From NCBI GenBank assembly GCA_964470995.1, contig CAYYEP010000002.1, positions 1-64,000 on the forward strand: a stretch of 64,000 nucleotides of DNA. The letters are read 5' to 3'. Within the stretch, counting starts at the first letter, position 1, and each line of letters opens with the position of its first letter. Source of the DNA: UBA5738 sp964470995. GTDB taxonomy: Bacteria; Patescibacteriota; Minisyncoccia; Minisyncoccales; UBA5738. The notes beneath the pieces were generated by a model. That model was not told where the DNA came from, ran no database searches, and was given only the letters and a program-made list of their open reading frames with translations. Below are positions 7,280-16,727 of this stretch, in pieces. The translations under genes were made by a program, and so were the position numbers.

Positions 7280-7651
7280 CTATTGGTTAATTTTATTGTC
7301 TTCTTTGTTTAACTTGGCAGCCGCTTCCGGTGTGGAAACCGTTTTGCCAATCAATAAAAGCTTAACTATTGCAAAAGCGATGAACCAATAAACCAGCATC
7401 GCCAGAATCGTGGTCCATTCAAAAACACTGCCTAATACTTGCGTAATTCCAAAAACGCTTAAAAATGGACCGACCAAAAATCCGGTCGCAGAATAAACAA
7501 AACTGGTGAAACCGGCCGCGGGGTTAGCGCCAAGCAGCTTTAAAATAAAACGCAAGATCAACACCGCCTCCACATAGTACAAAAGATACCAAATGATTTG
7601 CGTAACGCGATATATCGGCTTCGTGGTGGACGAACTGTATGATGAATTCAT
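7280..7651 (-). CDS. YggT family membrane protein
   Basis: 123-aa protein with helices at about 19-38, 45-66 and 78-101. The segments IIWYLLYYVEAVLILRFILKLLGANPAAGF and VYSATGFLVGPF match the YggT pattern (paired helices joined by a Gly/Asn/Pro turn). YggT proteins are small envelope proteins linked to cell division or osmotic tolerance in other bacteria; role here unknown. It is first in an operon with the glsB-like gene and the split ORF. Confidence 0.75.
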   Translation of the reverse strand: MNSSYSSSTTKPIYRVTQIIWYLLYYVEAVLILRFILKLLGANPAAGFTSFVYSATGFLVGPFLSVFGITQVLGSVFEWTTILAMLVYWFIAFAIVKLLLIGKTVSTPEAAAKLNKEDNKINQ

Positions 7652-7847
7652 GGAATTATTGATTATAGATTAACGATATCATCCCCGCATTGATTTAAGA
7701 TTAAATTTCACCGCCCGGTCCCAAACCAAAAAGGGCAAATCGATAGTTTAGCCAATGTAAAAATATATTTTTGTAACGCCATATTAATGGCTAGTATAGT
7801 ATGATTGATTAAAGAAGAAGCAATTAAAGTTATAATTTTATTTCGTT

Positions 7848-7872
7848 GTCGTTCGGCAATCGGCGGAACGAC
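7848..7872 (+). other. Hairpin upstream of a tiny acidic ORF
   Basis: GTCGTTC (7848-7854) and GAACGAC (7866-7872) form a 7-bp stem with an 11-base loop, 24 bases before an ATG at 7896. It has no T run, so a regulatory or structural RNA element is more likely than a terminator. Confidence 0.35.
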
Positions 7873-7895
7873 GCGATTAAAAATCGTAAAAAAAT

Positions 7896-7979
7896 ATGGA
7901 GGATAAAGACACCGAAAAAAAAGAGGAGGATAAAAAAAATCCTCAACAACCAGCCAAACCAGTGGAAGAAAAAAAATAA
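7896..7979 (+). CDS. 27-aa highly charged ORF
   Basis: The ORF encodes 27 residues, almost all Glu, Asp, Lys, Pro and Gln (starts MEDKDTEKKEEDKK). A TATAAT lies about 65 bases upstream and a 16-bp perfect hairpin follows at 8032. The low complexity means it could be chance; its isolation between a promoter-like box and a terminator is the only support. Confidence 0.25.
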   Translation: MEDKDTEKKEEDKKNPQQPAKPVEEKK

Positions 7980-8031
7980 TTCCGGCGCGGCCGCCAGCCA
8001 TCAAGCTTCGACGGGATGATATTTCCGCATT

Positions 8032-8067
8032 AATTAAAGAATCCCGTCAAAACGGGATTCTTTAATT
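8032..8067. terminator. Perfect 16-bp hairpin
   Basis: AATTAAAGAATCCCGT (8032-8047), loop CAAA, and its exact complement (8052-8067) make a symmetrical stem with A/T-rich outer ends, usable as a terminator from either strand. A dispersed repeat copy starts eight bases later. Confidence 0.7.
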
Positions 8068-8074
8068 GGCCGCC

Positions 8075-8228
8075 AATAAACTGCCCCGGGGCAGAGCCCC
8101 GTGGTATTCCTTCCGCTCCACTTACGCTACGCGTTAAAAAAAGTAAGTTTTTAGCCTTCGCTACGCTTACTGACAGCTGTTCATCCCCGCGGCAAATCCG
8201 GCGGGGATATTCTGGCAAATAAATAAAA
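8075..8228 (+). repeat. Dispersed intergenic repeat, long form, copy 2
   Basis: Starts AATAAACTGCCCCGGGGCAG, ends CTGGCAAATAAATAAA. It is the best-preserved copy: the 5' CCCCGGGGCAGAGCCCCG self-complementary block, GGTATTCCTTCCGCTCCA, the GTAAGTTTTTAGCC block, GCTGTTCATCCCCGCGGC and the CCGGCGGGG 3' hairpin arm are all present. Confidence 0.8.
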
Positions 8229-8230
8229 CC

Positions 8231-8359
8231 TATCAGATCGATTTAAACCGCCTTATTCGCGCCACCCGTAAGAAGGCCTATGAAAATTCGAATAAAATAA
8301 AGCTTTATCTTCAAAATTACGATCTTGGCCATAATCATGGTTCTGTTCATATCGTTTAA
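8231..8359 (+). pseudogene. Possible 3' remnant of a gene next to the repeat
   Basis: From the 3' edge of the repeat an open frame reads about 43 codons (YQIDLNRLIRATRKKAYENS, then LYLQNYDLGHNHGSVHIV) to a TAA at 8359. It has no start codon or ribosome site of its own but reads like the end of a folded protein. One explanation is a gene whose 5' part was lost when the repeat arrived. From 8360 to 8628 no gene is seen, only a TAAAAT (8599-8604) that may be the EamA promoter. Confidence 0.35.
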
Positions 8360-8628
8360 AAAGCGGTTTTTGAGACTGCTGGCAAAGATTAATACATTGC
8401 CAACCGGATTATGCCTTTTTTAGTTATTCGTAAACAACGAATCAATCCATATATAAAAACTATTCATTGCTATACTATTGATATTAGCCCGCAAGTGATA
8501 AATTCATGATTAACATTTTAACGGCGCTCGATTTTTAACAAAACAAGACTCCGGCTTGCAAAAAACGACTTTAAAAAAAGATTTCATTATTGTTTGCTAA
8601 AATCATCAAACTGGATTAAATATTAATC

Positions 8629-9503
8629 ATGGAAATATCGACTTTAGGGATTTTATATTCGGTGATCTCAATGGTCACTCTTGGACTGGCAATCGGCATG
8701 GCCAAAACCCCGGTACTTGCCGTCGGAGTACGGCGATTCGTCTTCTGGCGCCAGGCTGCGACCAGTACGCTTCTTTTGTTTGCTCTTTTGTTTTCCGGAC
8801 AAAAAATTTCTCTCGCCTCGATATGGTTTTGGCTTGCCATCGTAATCTCAATGGCCACCTATTTTGCAATCATCGCTGCCTATCAGGCCATGAAAACCGG
8901 CAAAATCGGGGTAATCTCTCCCATTACAAATTCCTCCTCGATCGTAACTATCGCCTTTTCGGTATTTTTTCTAGGAGAAACCCTCAACTGGCCGCAAGCC
9001 GCCGCCGCCGGCTTGATCGTTTTGGGAATTATTGTGCTTTCCCTCAATTTTTCCGATATTAAAAACTCCGATATTTTCCGCTCCGCCAGCGGCATCCCGC
9101 TGGCGCTGATCGCCTGTTTTATCTGGGGCATCGCCTACGCGATGTATAAAATCCCCGTCGCCGCCATCGGCGCGATGCTGACCGCATTTGCCATAGAATT
9201 CGGCATTTTCTTCCCGGCCTCCCAGCCAACCTGATTGGAAAAATTTCCTTTGCCCTTCCAGGCAAAAAAACTGGCGCCCGAATTGCCCTTATCGGCCTGC
9301 TTGCCGCCGTGTCAACGCTTTTTTATAATCTTGGCATCTCGGCTTCGGGCGGGAACGTCGCCCTCGTGGCCGCAATCACTTTTTCCAACCCGATCATAAC
9401 CAGCCTTTATGGCTATATTGCATACAAAGAAAAACTGACACCCAAGCAACGGCTCGGATTGGCACTTACATCCCTGGGAATTATTGGCATTTCCATCGCT
9501 TAA
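8629..9503 (+). pseudogene. EamA/DMT-family transporter, frameshifted
   Basis: Reading frame 1 (8629-9234) gives about seven membrane helices of an EamA drug/metabolite transporter, with SPITNSSSIVTIAFSVFFLGE as the typical end of the first half repeat. It stops after ASQPT. The adjacent frame continues with LPGLPANLIGKI and includes LAAVSTLFYNLG and ITFSNPIITSLYGYIAYKE, which is the missing second half. The join lies at about 9205-9230 and needs a -1 shift. The substrate cannot be told. No obvious slippery heptamer is present, so sequencing error or decay is more likely than programmed shifting. coaC follows five bases on. Confidence 0.75.
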
Positions 9504-9507
9504 ACCT

Positions 9508-10056
9508 ATGAATAACAAAAATATAATAGTCGGCGTTACCGGCGGCATCGCCGCCTATAAAACCTGTGAACTGGTGCGCCTTCTGGCAAAACAAAACTGC
9601 GCGGTAAAAATAATTATGACCGAAAACGCCGCCAAGCTGGTTTCTCCTCTTGTCTTCGAAGCGTTAAGCGGCTCTCCGGTCCATATTGCCACCTTCGGCA
9701 ACGGCATCGATCATATCGCGCTGGCCAAATGGACCGATGCGTTAATAATCTCTCCTGTAACCGCCAATACCATCGCCAAAATTGCCAACGGTATCGCCGA
9801 CAACCTTCTAACCACCGCGGTAACCGCGCTTCCCGAGGCTTCCCCCATTTTTCTGGCACCGGCAATGAACGTCAATATGTGGAAAAACGTTTTTAACCAA
9901 AAAAACATAAAAAAGCTTAGCTTGCGCAAAAATTTATTTGTCATCGGCCCCGAAACCGGCCCGCTCGCCGACGGTACGGTTGCCGCCGGAAGGATGGCCG
10001 AACCGCCGGCAATCCTCAACGCGGTTCAAAATTTTTTTGAACCGCCTCGAGTATGA
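9508..10056 (+). CDS. Flavoprotein, CoaC-like (phosphopantothenoylcysteine decarboxylase fold)
   Basis: 182-aa flavoprotein with VGVTGGIAAYKTCELVR at the start, the active-site His region GIDHIALAKWTDALIISP at about 69-86, PAMNVNMW at about 118-125 (substrate-binding PxMNxxMW), and GRMAEP near the end. CoaC decarboxylates phosphopantothenoylcysteine in coenzyme A synthesis. Two oddities: the CoaB synthetase half normally fused to it is absent, and the conserved Cys of the LACG motif is replaced by Asp (LADG). It may therefore be a related FMN-dependent decarboxylase or an impaired one. ATG at 9508 fits the family start. Confidence 0.75.
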   Translation: MNNKNIIVGVTGGIAAYKTCELVRLLAKQNCAVKIIMTENAAKLVSPLVFEALSGSPVHIATFGNGIDHIALAKWTDALIISPVTANTIAKIANGIADNLLTTAVTALPEASPIFLAPAMNVNMWKNVFNQKNIKKLSLRKNLFVIGPETGPLADGTVAAGRMAEPPAILNAVQNFFEPPRV

Positions 10057-10102
10057 ATCCCGTTTGCCCTTGCCCGCCAAAGTGTTATATTGTGGCTATA
10101 CT

Positions 10103-11080
10103 ATGCAAAATTACTCTAAAAAATTCTGGCTTGGCTCCCTGATCGCCGCAATTCTGGGCGGCGCGATCTGCTACCTTACCGTGGCCGGCTATTTTTTGCT
10201 TGAAAACAAAACCTTGCTCGAAAACGAACTCGAATTGGTTTCGGCGCGCTCCACGGCCGCCGCAAAATTTTTTTCCGCCAAAATCACCACCCTCAAGGAT
10301 CAAAAAGAAACCCTCATCGGCCAAGTTAACGACCTCAATAATACCATCAATCAGATCGAAGAAGACCTGACTGCCACCGAATCCGAACGCGACAATTTTG
10401 AAAAAAAATACAAACGCGAAAAAAACCGCATGGACGAGCTCGATTCGCAAATCAGCGATATCCAGGATACCGCCGAGACGCTCCAAAAGCTTGAAGCAAC
10501 CGACGACGAACTCCTGATGAAATATTCCAAAATATATTTTTTAAACGAAAATTACGCCCCCGAATCGTTGGAACAGATCGACTCGCAGTACGCTTACAAT
10601 CCCAACGAAAACTATCTTTTTTATGCCGATATCCTGCCATTCCTGGAAGATATGCTCAAAGACGCTCAAGACGACGATATTAATCTCAAGATAGTCTCGG
10701 CCTATCGATCGTTTACCAAACAATCAAACCTAAAAACATCCTATACGATGATTTACGGCACCGGCGCCAACCAGTTCTCCGCCGACCAAGGCTATTCCGA
10801 ACACCAGCTGGGAACCACCGTCGATCTCACCACCGCCGAATCCGGCGCCGGATTCGCGAACTTCGACCAGTCAAACGCCTATAAATGGCTGGTCAAGAAC
10901 GCATACAAATACGGTTTTATTCTCTCCTATCCTCAAAACAACGCTTACTATATGTACGAACCATGGCACTGGCGCTTCGTTGGCCGCGACCTTGCCGAAT
11001 ATCTTCACGAAAAAAAAATAAGCTTCTACAATCTGGATCAGCGCGTAATCGACGGATACCAAATATCATTTTTCGATTAA
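10103..11080 (+). CDS. VanY-type D-Ala-D-Ala carboxypeptidase with coiled coil
   Basis: 325-aa membrane-anchored peptidase. An N-terminal helix (about 10-34) is followed by a long coiled coil (about 40-130, rich in Glu, Lys, Asp) and a C-terminal VanY/D-alanyl-D-alanine carboxypeptidase domain. Zinc-site motifs are SEHQLGTTVDL (about 233-243) and EPWHWRFVG (about 289-297). It trims the terminal D-Ala of peptidoglycan stem peptides outside the membrane; the coiled coil may place the enzyme away from the membrane or mediate oligomerisation. The ATG at 10103 precedes the signal anchor. A strong terminator follows. Confidence 0.88.
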   Translation: MQNYSKKFWLGSLIAAILGGAICYLTVAGYFLLENKTLLENELELVSARSTAAAKFFSAKITTLKDQKETLIGQVNDLNNTINQIEEDLTATESERDNFEKKYKREKNRMDELDSQISDIQDTAETLQKLEATDDELLMKYSKIYFLNENYAPESLEQIDSQYAYNPNENYLFYADILPFLEDMLKDAQDDDINLKIVSAYRSFTKQSNLKTSYTMIYGTGANQFSADQGYSEHQLGTTVDLTTAESGAGFANFDQSNAYKWLVKNAYKYGFILSYPQNNAYYMYEPWHWRFVGRDLAEYLHEKKISFYNLDQRVIDGYQISFFD

Positions 11081-11095
11081 TCCCGGATAATTTAA

Positions 11096-11124
11096 AAAAG
11101 CATCCGGATTCTGCGGATGCTTTT
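11096..11124 (+). terminator. Bidirectional terminator
   Basis: AAAAGCATCCG (11096-11106) pairs with CGGATGCTTTT (11114-11124) around a 7-base loop. The TAA of the minus-strand ORF begins at 11125, so both converging genes share it. Confidence 0.85.
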
Positions 11125-11620
11125 AATCTATTACCAAACAACGGTCCTCAAAACGCCGATGAGCCCGATACGCTTGCCGCGCGTTTTTCGACTCGCAATA
11201 ATCCGTACCATCATTGGTGAGGTAAACCGGCAGATTGTCCGTCTGCGTCAATTCCGTCACCACCAATAAATCGGACCAAAGCGTTTCCATGGAAAAAAAT
11301 TCCATTGTCCCGCCCGCCGCGTAAACTGCCTCGATCGCGCCCGATACCATCTGCCGATACTGCGCCACCGCCGCGGCCGGACTTACAATATATCTGAAAC
11401 AATCAACCACCGACTCCCGCCGGAATTTCCCCCTTATCAAACTCGCTCGCCGGCAATTTCCCGATTTAATCCCGGAATCCATCCGGTAATAGCAAACTAT
11501 CAGCCGCTTCAAGCAATCAAGCGGCTCTTCCTCAACTGTAAACAGTTCATAGCACCCGTTCCTGGCCTTCAATAGCGCCAGCATCTGGCACAAGCCAGTT
11601 GGCTTGGCAACCGCGCCCAT
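11123..11620 (-). CDS. Hypothetical protein, 165 aa (possibly 178 with AUA start)
   Basis: Soluble, Cys-containing protein of unknown family with LCQMLALLKARNGCYELF and ESVVDCFRYIVSPAAAV segments. The ATG at 11620 has a GGAG six bases ahead. However the frame stays open upstream and a better AGGAGG (11667-11672) stands seven bases before an in-frame ATA at 11659, which would add ISKVKAKIFAEKT, a plausible native N-terminus. Either an AUA start or an ATG-to-ATA change is suggested. It is downstream of and divergent in function from the kinase genes (gap 76 bases to their end). Confidence 0.65.
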   Translation of the reverse strand: MGAVAKPTGLCQMLALLKARNGCYELFTVEEEPLDCLKRLIVCYYRMDSGIKSGNCRRASLIRGKFRRESVVDCFRYIVSPAAAVAQYRQMVSGAIEAVYAAGGTMEFFSMETLWSDLLVVTELTQTDNLPVYLTNDGTDYCESKNARQAYRAHRRFEDRCLVID

Positions 11621-11696
11621 CGTCTTCTCCGCAAATATTTTCGCTTTAACTTTGCTTATCGAAACTCCTCCTCTGTTTTTTTAAAGATCCGCCTGG

Positions 11697-12236
11697 TCAT
11701 TCCAAAACCAAGGTTTTTATAAGCGCAATCTCTTCCTCGCGGGAAAGCATCGCGGTATTGATCGAGAGATGATAATACAAAGAATTGCGGTAATCGTAAC
11801 TATACAGCCTCTGGCCGGTCGAAACCTCATCGGCTTCGCGACGCATTAGCAGTTTGCGGATATCGGCCAGCGCCATATCTTTGTATTTTTCAGTCTCCAA
11901 AGCCCGCTGGGTACGGATATCGATATCCGCCGACAAAAAAACCAGCAACACCGGCAAATTAAGCAAATTCACCGCGTAGCGCACATCGCCGACTACCCGC
12001 CCCCTGATCGCGATATTGCGCAGATCCCGGTCTATCTTCAAATTCTCCTGCACCGAAGTTGTCCGCCAATAATCCTCGAAAGACACCTCTTGGTTAGGAT
12101 AGATGCGCGCCCATTTCGCGCGCCAAAGCCCGCCCGCCGAATATACCGGCCATCCGTAAAGCTGGCCGACCCTTCTTGCCAAAGTCGATTTACCCGCCCC
12201 GGGCAGACCCGAAAATACGATGCTCTGGTATTTCAT
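11697..12236 (-). CDS. Cytidylate-kinase-like P-loop protein (tandem copy 2)
   Basis: 179-aa protein with Walker A GLPGAGKST at about 10-18, a central DVRYAVNLLNLPVLLVFLSA (Walker-B-like strand then bound sugar region), and LLMRREADEVS (about 130-140), resembling the RRxxDE segment of cytidylate kinases. It is about 60% similar along its whole length to the neighbouring gene 12310-12882, which indicates local duplication. Unlike true Cmk (~220 aa) it lacks the CMP-binding insertion, so its phosphate acceptor is uncertain. It starts at MKYQSIVFSGLPG and follows its paralogue on the same strand. Confidence 0.75.
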   Translation of the reverse strand: MKYQSIVFSGLPGAGKSTLARRVGQLYGWPVYSAGGLWRAKWARIYPNQEVSFEDYWRTTSVQENLKIDRDLRNIAIRGRVVGDVRYAVNLLNLPVLLVFLSADIDIRTQRALETEKYKDMALADIRKLLMRREADEVSTGQRLYSYDYRNSLYYHLSINTAMLSREEEIALIKTLVLE

Positions 12237-12309
12237 AGCCGGTCTTTGGTCGAATTTTATTGTTATATTCTCCTCGGATTCAGAATAAACAACTTTGATT
12301 TACGCCAGA

Positions 12310-12882
12310 TTAATGTCCCGACCCCGCAGAGTATACTTCATTTCCATTCTGGATAACACCCTTAATAACCGCCACCTCCTCATCCAGCGATAGACGACCG
12401 CTATTAATCACCAGATCATAATAATATGAACCCCGGTAATCATATCCAAAAAGTTCCTTGCCAACTTGCACCTCATCGGCTTCGCGCCGCGTCAATATCT
12501 GCTTAATTTCTTCAATCGATTTTTGGCCGTACTTATCCAAGCCAAACGCCCGCGTCGCCCGCGCTTCCAAATCAGCGCTTAAAAACACCAAAAATATCGG
12601 CAAATCGCGCAAGTAAGCCGTATACCGGCTGTCGCCAATAATATGTTTTTTTGAAAATATTTCGCGCGCCTCGATATTTATCTGCACCCGGTCCTTGTGC
12701 GAAGTTTTACTCCAGTATTTCTCGAAAGACACCTCCCCGCTTGGATAAAGCGCGGCCCATCGCTGGCGCCATATCTCGCCGATTGAATGTACCGGCCAAC
12801 CATACATCTCGCTGATCTTTTTCACCAATGTAGATTTGCCCGCTCCGGGCAATCCCGAAAATACGATGCTTTGGTACCTCAT
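12310..12882 (-). CDS. Cytidylate-kinase-like P-loop protein (tandem copy 1)
   Basis: 190-aa paralogue of the gene at 11697-12236, starting MRYQSIVFSGLPGAGKST with identical Walker A. Shared blocks are YGWPVHSIGEIWR, GEVSFEKYW, GDSRYTAYLRDLPIFLVFLSADLEAR, ILTRREADEV and YDYRGSYYYDLVIN. The ATG at 12882 aligns with the start of the paralogue, so the extra upstream residues are rejected. It is separated from rpoD by a terminator, so it has its own promoter. Probably a nucleoside or nucleotide kinase; the substrate is not evident. Confidence 0.75.
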   Translation of the reverse strand: MRYQSIVFSGLPGAGKSTLVKKISEMYGWPVHSIGEIWRQRWAALYPSGEVSFEKYWSKTSHKDRVQINIEAREIFSKKHIIGDSRYTAYLRDLPIFLVFLSADLEARATRAFGLDKYGQKSIEEIKQILTRREADEVQVGKELFGYDYRGSYYYDLVINSGRLSLDEEVAVIKGVIQNGNEVYSAGSGH

Positions 12883-12931
12883 AAAATTCGAAGCGATTAT
12901 CACAGCAATGAAAGAAATCCTCGATAATACC

Positions 12932-12956
12932 AAAAGAAAAACCTGATTACCAGGTT
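12932..12956 (-). terminator. Terminator of dnaG-rpoD
   Basis: On the minus strand AACCTG and CAGGTT (12940-12956) form a stem with a 5-base loop, followed by TTTCTTTTGG. It lies just past the rpoD stop. Confidence 0.65.
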
Positions 12957-12974
12957 CTCCTTTTTTATTTAAAA

Positions 12975-14267
<1,293 letters not shown>

Positions 14268-14333
14268 ATGCGTGCGCAAAAAATGGCTGAATGATTATTA
14301 TGGAAATACTCCGGGAAAACCGCGTCGGGATGT

Positions 14334-16139
14334 TTAATTAAAATTAGTTGATTTTCTTAGCTTAAGCTCTCCGATTTCTCGCCACACCTTATTGATTTCC
14401 TCTTTCAGCGCCAAAATCTTATTCTGATCGCCGGTTTTTTCGGCCTGCCCCATTTCCTTAATCAGCCGCGCGTGTTCATCCTTGAGCTGCAAATCCCGTA
14501 TGCCGTTATCCCCGAACAAATGGCACTCTATCTCTCCCCGAGCGTCTTTTTTTTCGATCGTCTCCGATTCGGCGATAAGCGCCAGATTGTTGAAATAATT
14601 CTTGATTTCGCCCTCGAAACCCGGATCGCCGGCGCGGCCTTCTTTTATTGCTCCAATTATTTGCCTCCCATTTTCCGAGAAGAATGTCAATACCGCCTCA
14701 TCGATCAACCCGGACTCATCCGGAAATTTGGCCAATAATACCAACACGCGTTCTTCCAAACGCTCCCTTCGCCCCTTCAATCGTACTGCCCCGGCGGTTT
14801 TTACAACTTCCGGGGTATATTCGTTAAGTCTAACCTTTTTTAACTCAATTCTCAAGTCCTCTTCGCGCGCGCATAAGTCGCGGGCTAATTTCTGCAGCCA
14901 GTACGATTGTTCTATAGTATTGGCAACGCGTTTTATATGCGGCAAAAGCAACTCCGCGATCCGGCGTTTCCCTTTTGGATCCGCCGCATCCTGGCCCGCG
15001 AACGCCCTCTCGAAATAAAAATCCATTATCGTTTTGGGATTGGCTACGGCCTTAAGCCAGGCATCCGGATTTTGCGCGATGACATCCGCCGGATCCTTAT
15101 CCTCGTAAGGGGGCCGCGCCACGCTCACATTGAAACCCAGTCCCAATGCCATCTCAATCCCGCGGCTGTTGGCAGTATCGCCCGCCAAATCCATATCATA
15201 GCCCAAAATAATATTGTCCGTAAAACGCTTCAGCATCTGCAGCTGCTGGGGCGTCAATGCCGTACCGGAACTCGCCGCCACGTTTTCCACTCCGGCCTGC
15301 GCCGACATAATCACATCAGTATATCCCTCCACCAGCACGCACGCATTAAGCCTGCGCATCGCCACTTTGGCCCGGTCCAAACCGTACAATATCCGGCTCT
15401 TGTCATAAAGCAAGGTATTTGTCGTATTCAAATATTTAGCTTCCTTCATTCCCTCAACTGCGGTTTGAGGCGGCCTGTTCTTGCTTTCAAATATCCGCCC
15501 GCCAAATCCCACCGCCTGCGAATTGAAATCGAATATCGGAAACATTATCCTCCCGCGAAACCGGTCATAAACCCGCCCTCCCGAACCAGACCCCGCCAGG
15601 CCCGCGCCAATAATCTCGGCATCCGTATAACCCTCCGAAGCCAAAAAATCATGCAAAGCCTGCCAGGAATCCGGCGAATAGCCGATCCTCCAAGCCGCAA
15701 TGCTTTGCTCGTTCAACCCGCGTTCCAAAAGATAATTTTTTGCTTCTTTGCCGGCGGCGCTTCCCTCCAGTTGTTTTTCAAAAAATTTAACGCTTAACTC
15801 GCAAACTTCGTAATAACGCTGGCGTTCGGTTTTCATTTCCGCGGCCTGGCGCGTCTGTTTCTTTAGCTCAACTCCGGCCTTCGCCGCCAGTATGCGCATC
15901 GCGTCGCCAAATTCAACCCCCTCGATCTCCTGAATAAAAGTAAACATATCGCCGCCCTTGCCGCAACCAAAGCACTTCCACGTCTGGCGCGCCGGCGAAA
16001 CGAAAAACGACCCGCTCTTCTCGGAATGGAACGGGCAAACGGCATTGAAATTGGCGCCGGTCTTGCGCAATTTGATGTATTGCGACACCAAATCCACGAT
16101 ATCCAGCCGGCTTTTTATCTCATCTATCGGCGAATCCAC
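14334..16139 (-). CDS. dnaG: DNA primase DnaG
   Basis: 601-aa primase that makes RNA primers at the replication fork. It has the CHC2 zinc finger at about 35-62 (CPFHSEKSGSF then WKCFGCGKGG), the DnaG core with RGLNEQSIAAWRIGYSP, and the TOPRIM domain with LVEGYTDVIM (about 265-274) and GYDMDLAGD (about 316-324) carrying the metal-binding acidic residues. The C-terminal ~170 residues correspond to the helicase-interacting region. Length fits the family. It is first in the dnaG-rpoD operon and divergent from the phosphoesterase gene, 49 bases away. Confidence 0.96.
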   Translation of the reverse strand: MDSPIDEIKSRLDIVDLVSQYIKLRKTGANFNAVCPFHSEKSGSFFVSPARQTWKCFGCGKGGDMFTFIQEIEGVEFGDAMRILAAKAGVELKKQTRQAAEMKTERQRYYEVCELSVKFFEKQLEGSAAGKEAKNYLLERGLNEQSIAAWRIGYSPDSWQALHDFLASEGYTDAEIIGAGLAGSGSGGRVYDRFRGRIMFPIFDFNSQAVGFGGRIFESKNRPPQTAVEGMKEAKYLNTTNTLLYDKSRILYGLDRAKVAMRRLNACVLVEGYTDVIMSAQAGVENVAASSGTALTPQQLQMLKRFTDNIILGYDMDLAGDTANSRGIEMALGLGFNVSVARPPYEDKDPADVIAQNPDAWLKAVANPKTIMDFYFERAFAGQDAADPKGKRRIAELLLPHIKRVANTIEQSYWLQKLARDLCAREEDLRIELKKVRLNEYTPEVVKTAGAVRLKGRRERLEERVLVLLAKFPDESGLIDEAVLTFFSENGRQIIGAIKEGRAGDPGFEGEIKNYFNNLALIAESETIEKKDARGEIECHLFGDNGIRDLQLKDEHARLIKEMGQAEKTGDQNKILALKEEINKVWREIGELKLRKSTNFN

Positions 16140-16188
16140 AAATGCTTGTTATAGTATAATCATCTTACTTGATTTTAACGATAAATCA

Positions 16189-16686
16189 ATGAAAATCGCC
16201 ATCATATCCGATACCCACGACAATCTGGCCACCCTAAAAAAATTTTTGGCTTATATAAAAAATAATCCCGCGGGCGCAATCATTCATTGCGGCGATATTG
16301 CCGAAGGCGATACCCTGGCGCATCTGGCCCGGAATTTTTCCGGCCCGGTGTTCGCGGCTTTTGGCAATATGGACTATCGCGACAGCGTCCGCGCCGCGGC
16401 CAAGACTCTCCCCAACGTTACCCTGTTCGAAGATTTCGGCGCCGCCGAATTGGATGGTTTAATATTAGGCTTTTGCCACCATATCGAAACCGCCAAACAC
16501 CACTGCCTAAAAAAGAATTTCGACTTCGTTTTCTACGGCCATAGCCACAAACCATGGAAAGAAGATATTGGCGGCAGTTGCCTTGCCAATCCCGGCAATC
16601 TGGCCGGGTTAATCTACAAATCAACCTTCGCAATCCTGGATTCCCGAAACAAAAAATTGGAATTAAAGATAACCGACCAGCTCTAA
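16189..16686 (+). CDS. YfcE/MJ0936-type metallophosphoesterase
   Basis: 165-aa calcineurin-like phosphodiesterase. Metal-ligand motifs are ISDTHDN (residues 6-12), HCGDIAEGD (about 34-42), FGNMDYR (about 60-66), and FYGHSHKPW (about 119-127); also CLANPGNLAG near the end. The family acts on small phosphodiesters in vitro; the natural substrate is unknown. A TATAAT at 16155-16160 lies 29 bases before the ATG. It is divergent from dnaG and ends at a strong terminator. Confidence 0.9.
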   Translation: MKIAIISDTHDNLATLKKFLAYIKNNPAGAIIHCGDIAEGDTLAHLARNFSGPVFAAFGNMDYRDSVRAAAKTLPNVTLFEDFGAAELDGLILGFCHHIETAKHHCLKKNFDFVFYGHSHKPWKEDIGGSCLANPGNLAGLIYKSTFAILDSRNKKLELKITDQL

Positions 16687-16691
16687 ACGCC

Positions 16692-16722
16692 AAAAGACCC
16701 TCCGAAAAGAGGGTCTTTTTTT
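16692..16722 (+). terminator. Rho-independent terminator
   Basis: AAAAGACCCTC (16692-16702) and GAGGGTCTTTT (16709-16719) form an 11-bp perfect stem with a 6-base loop and T run. Confidence 0.9.
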
Positions 16723-16727
16723 GTTTT

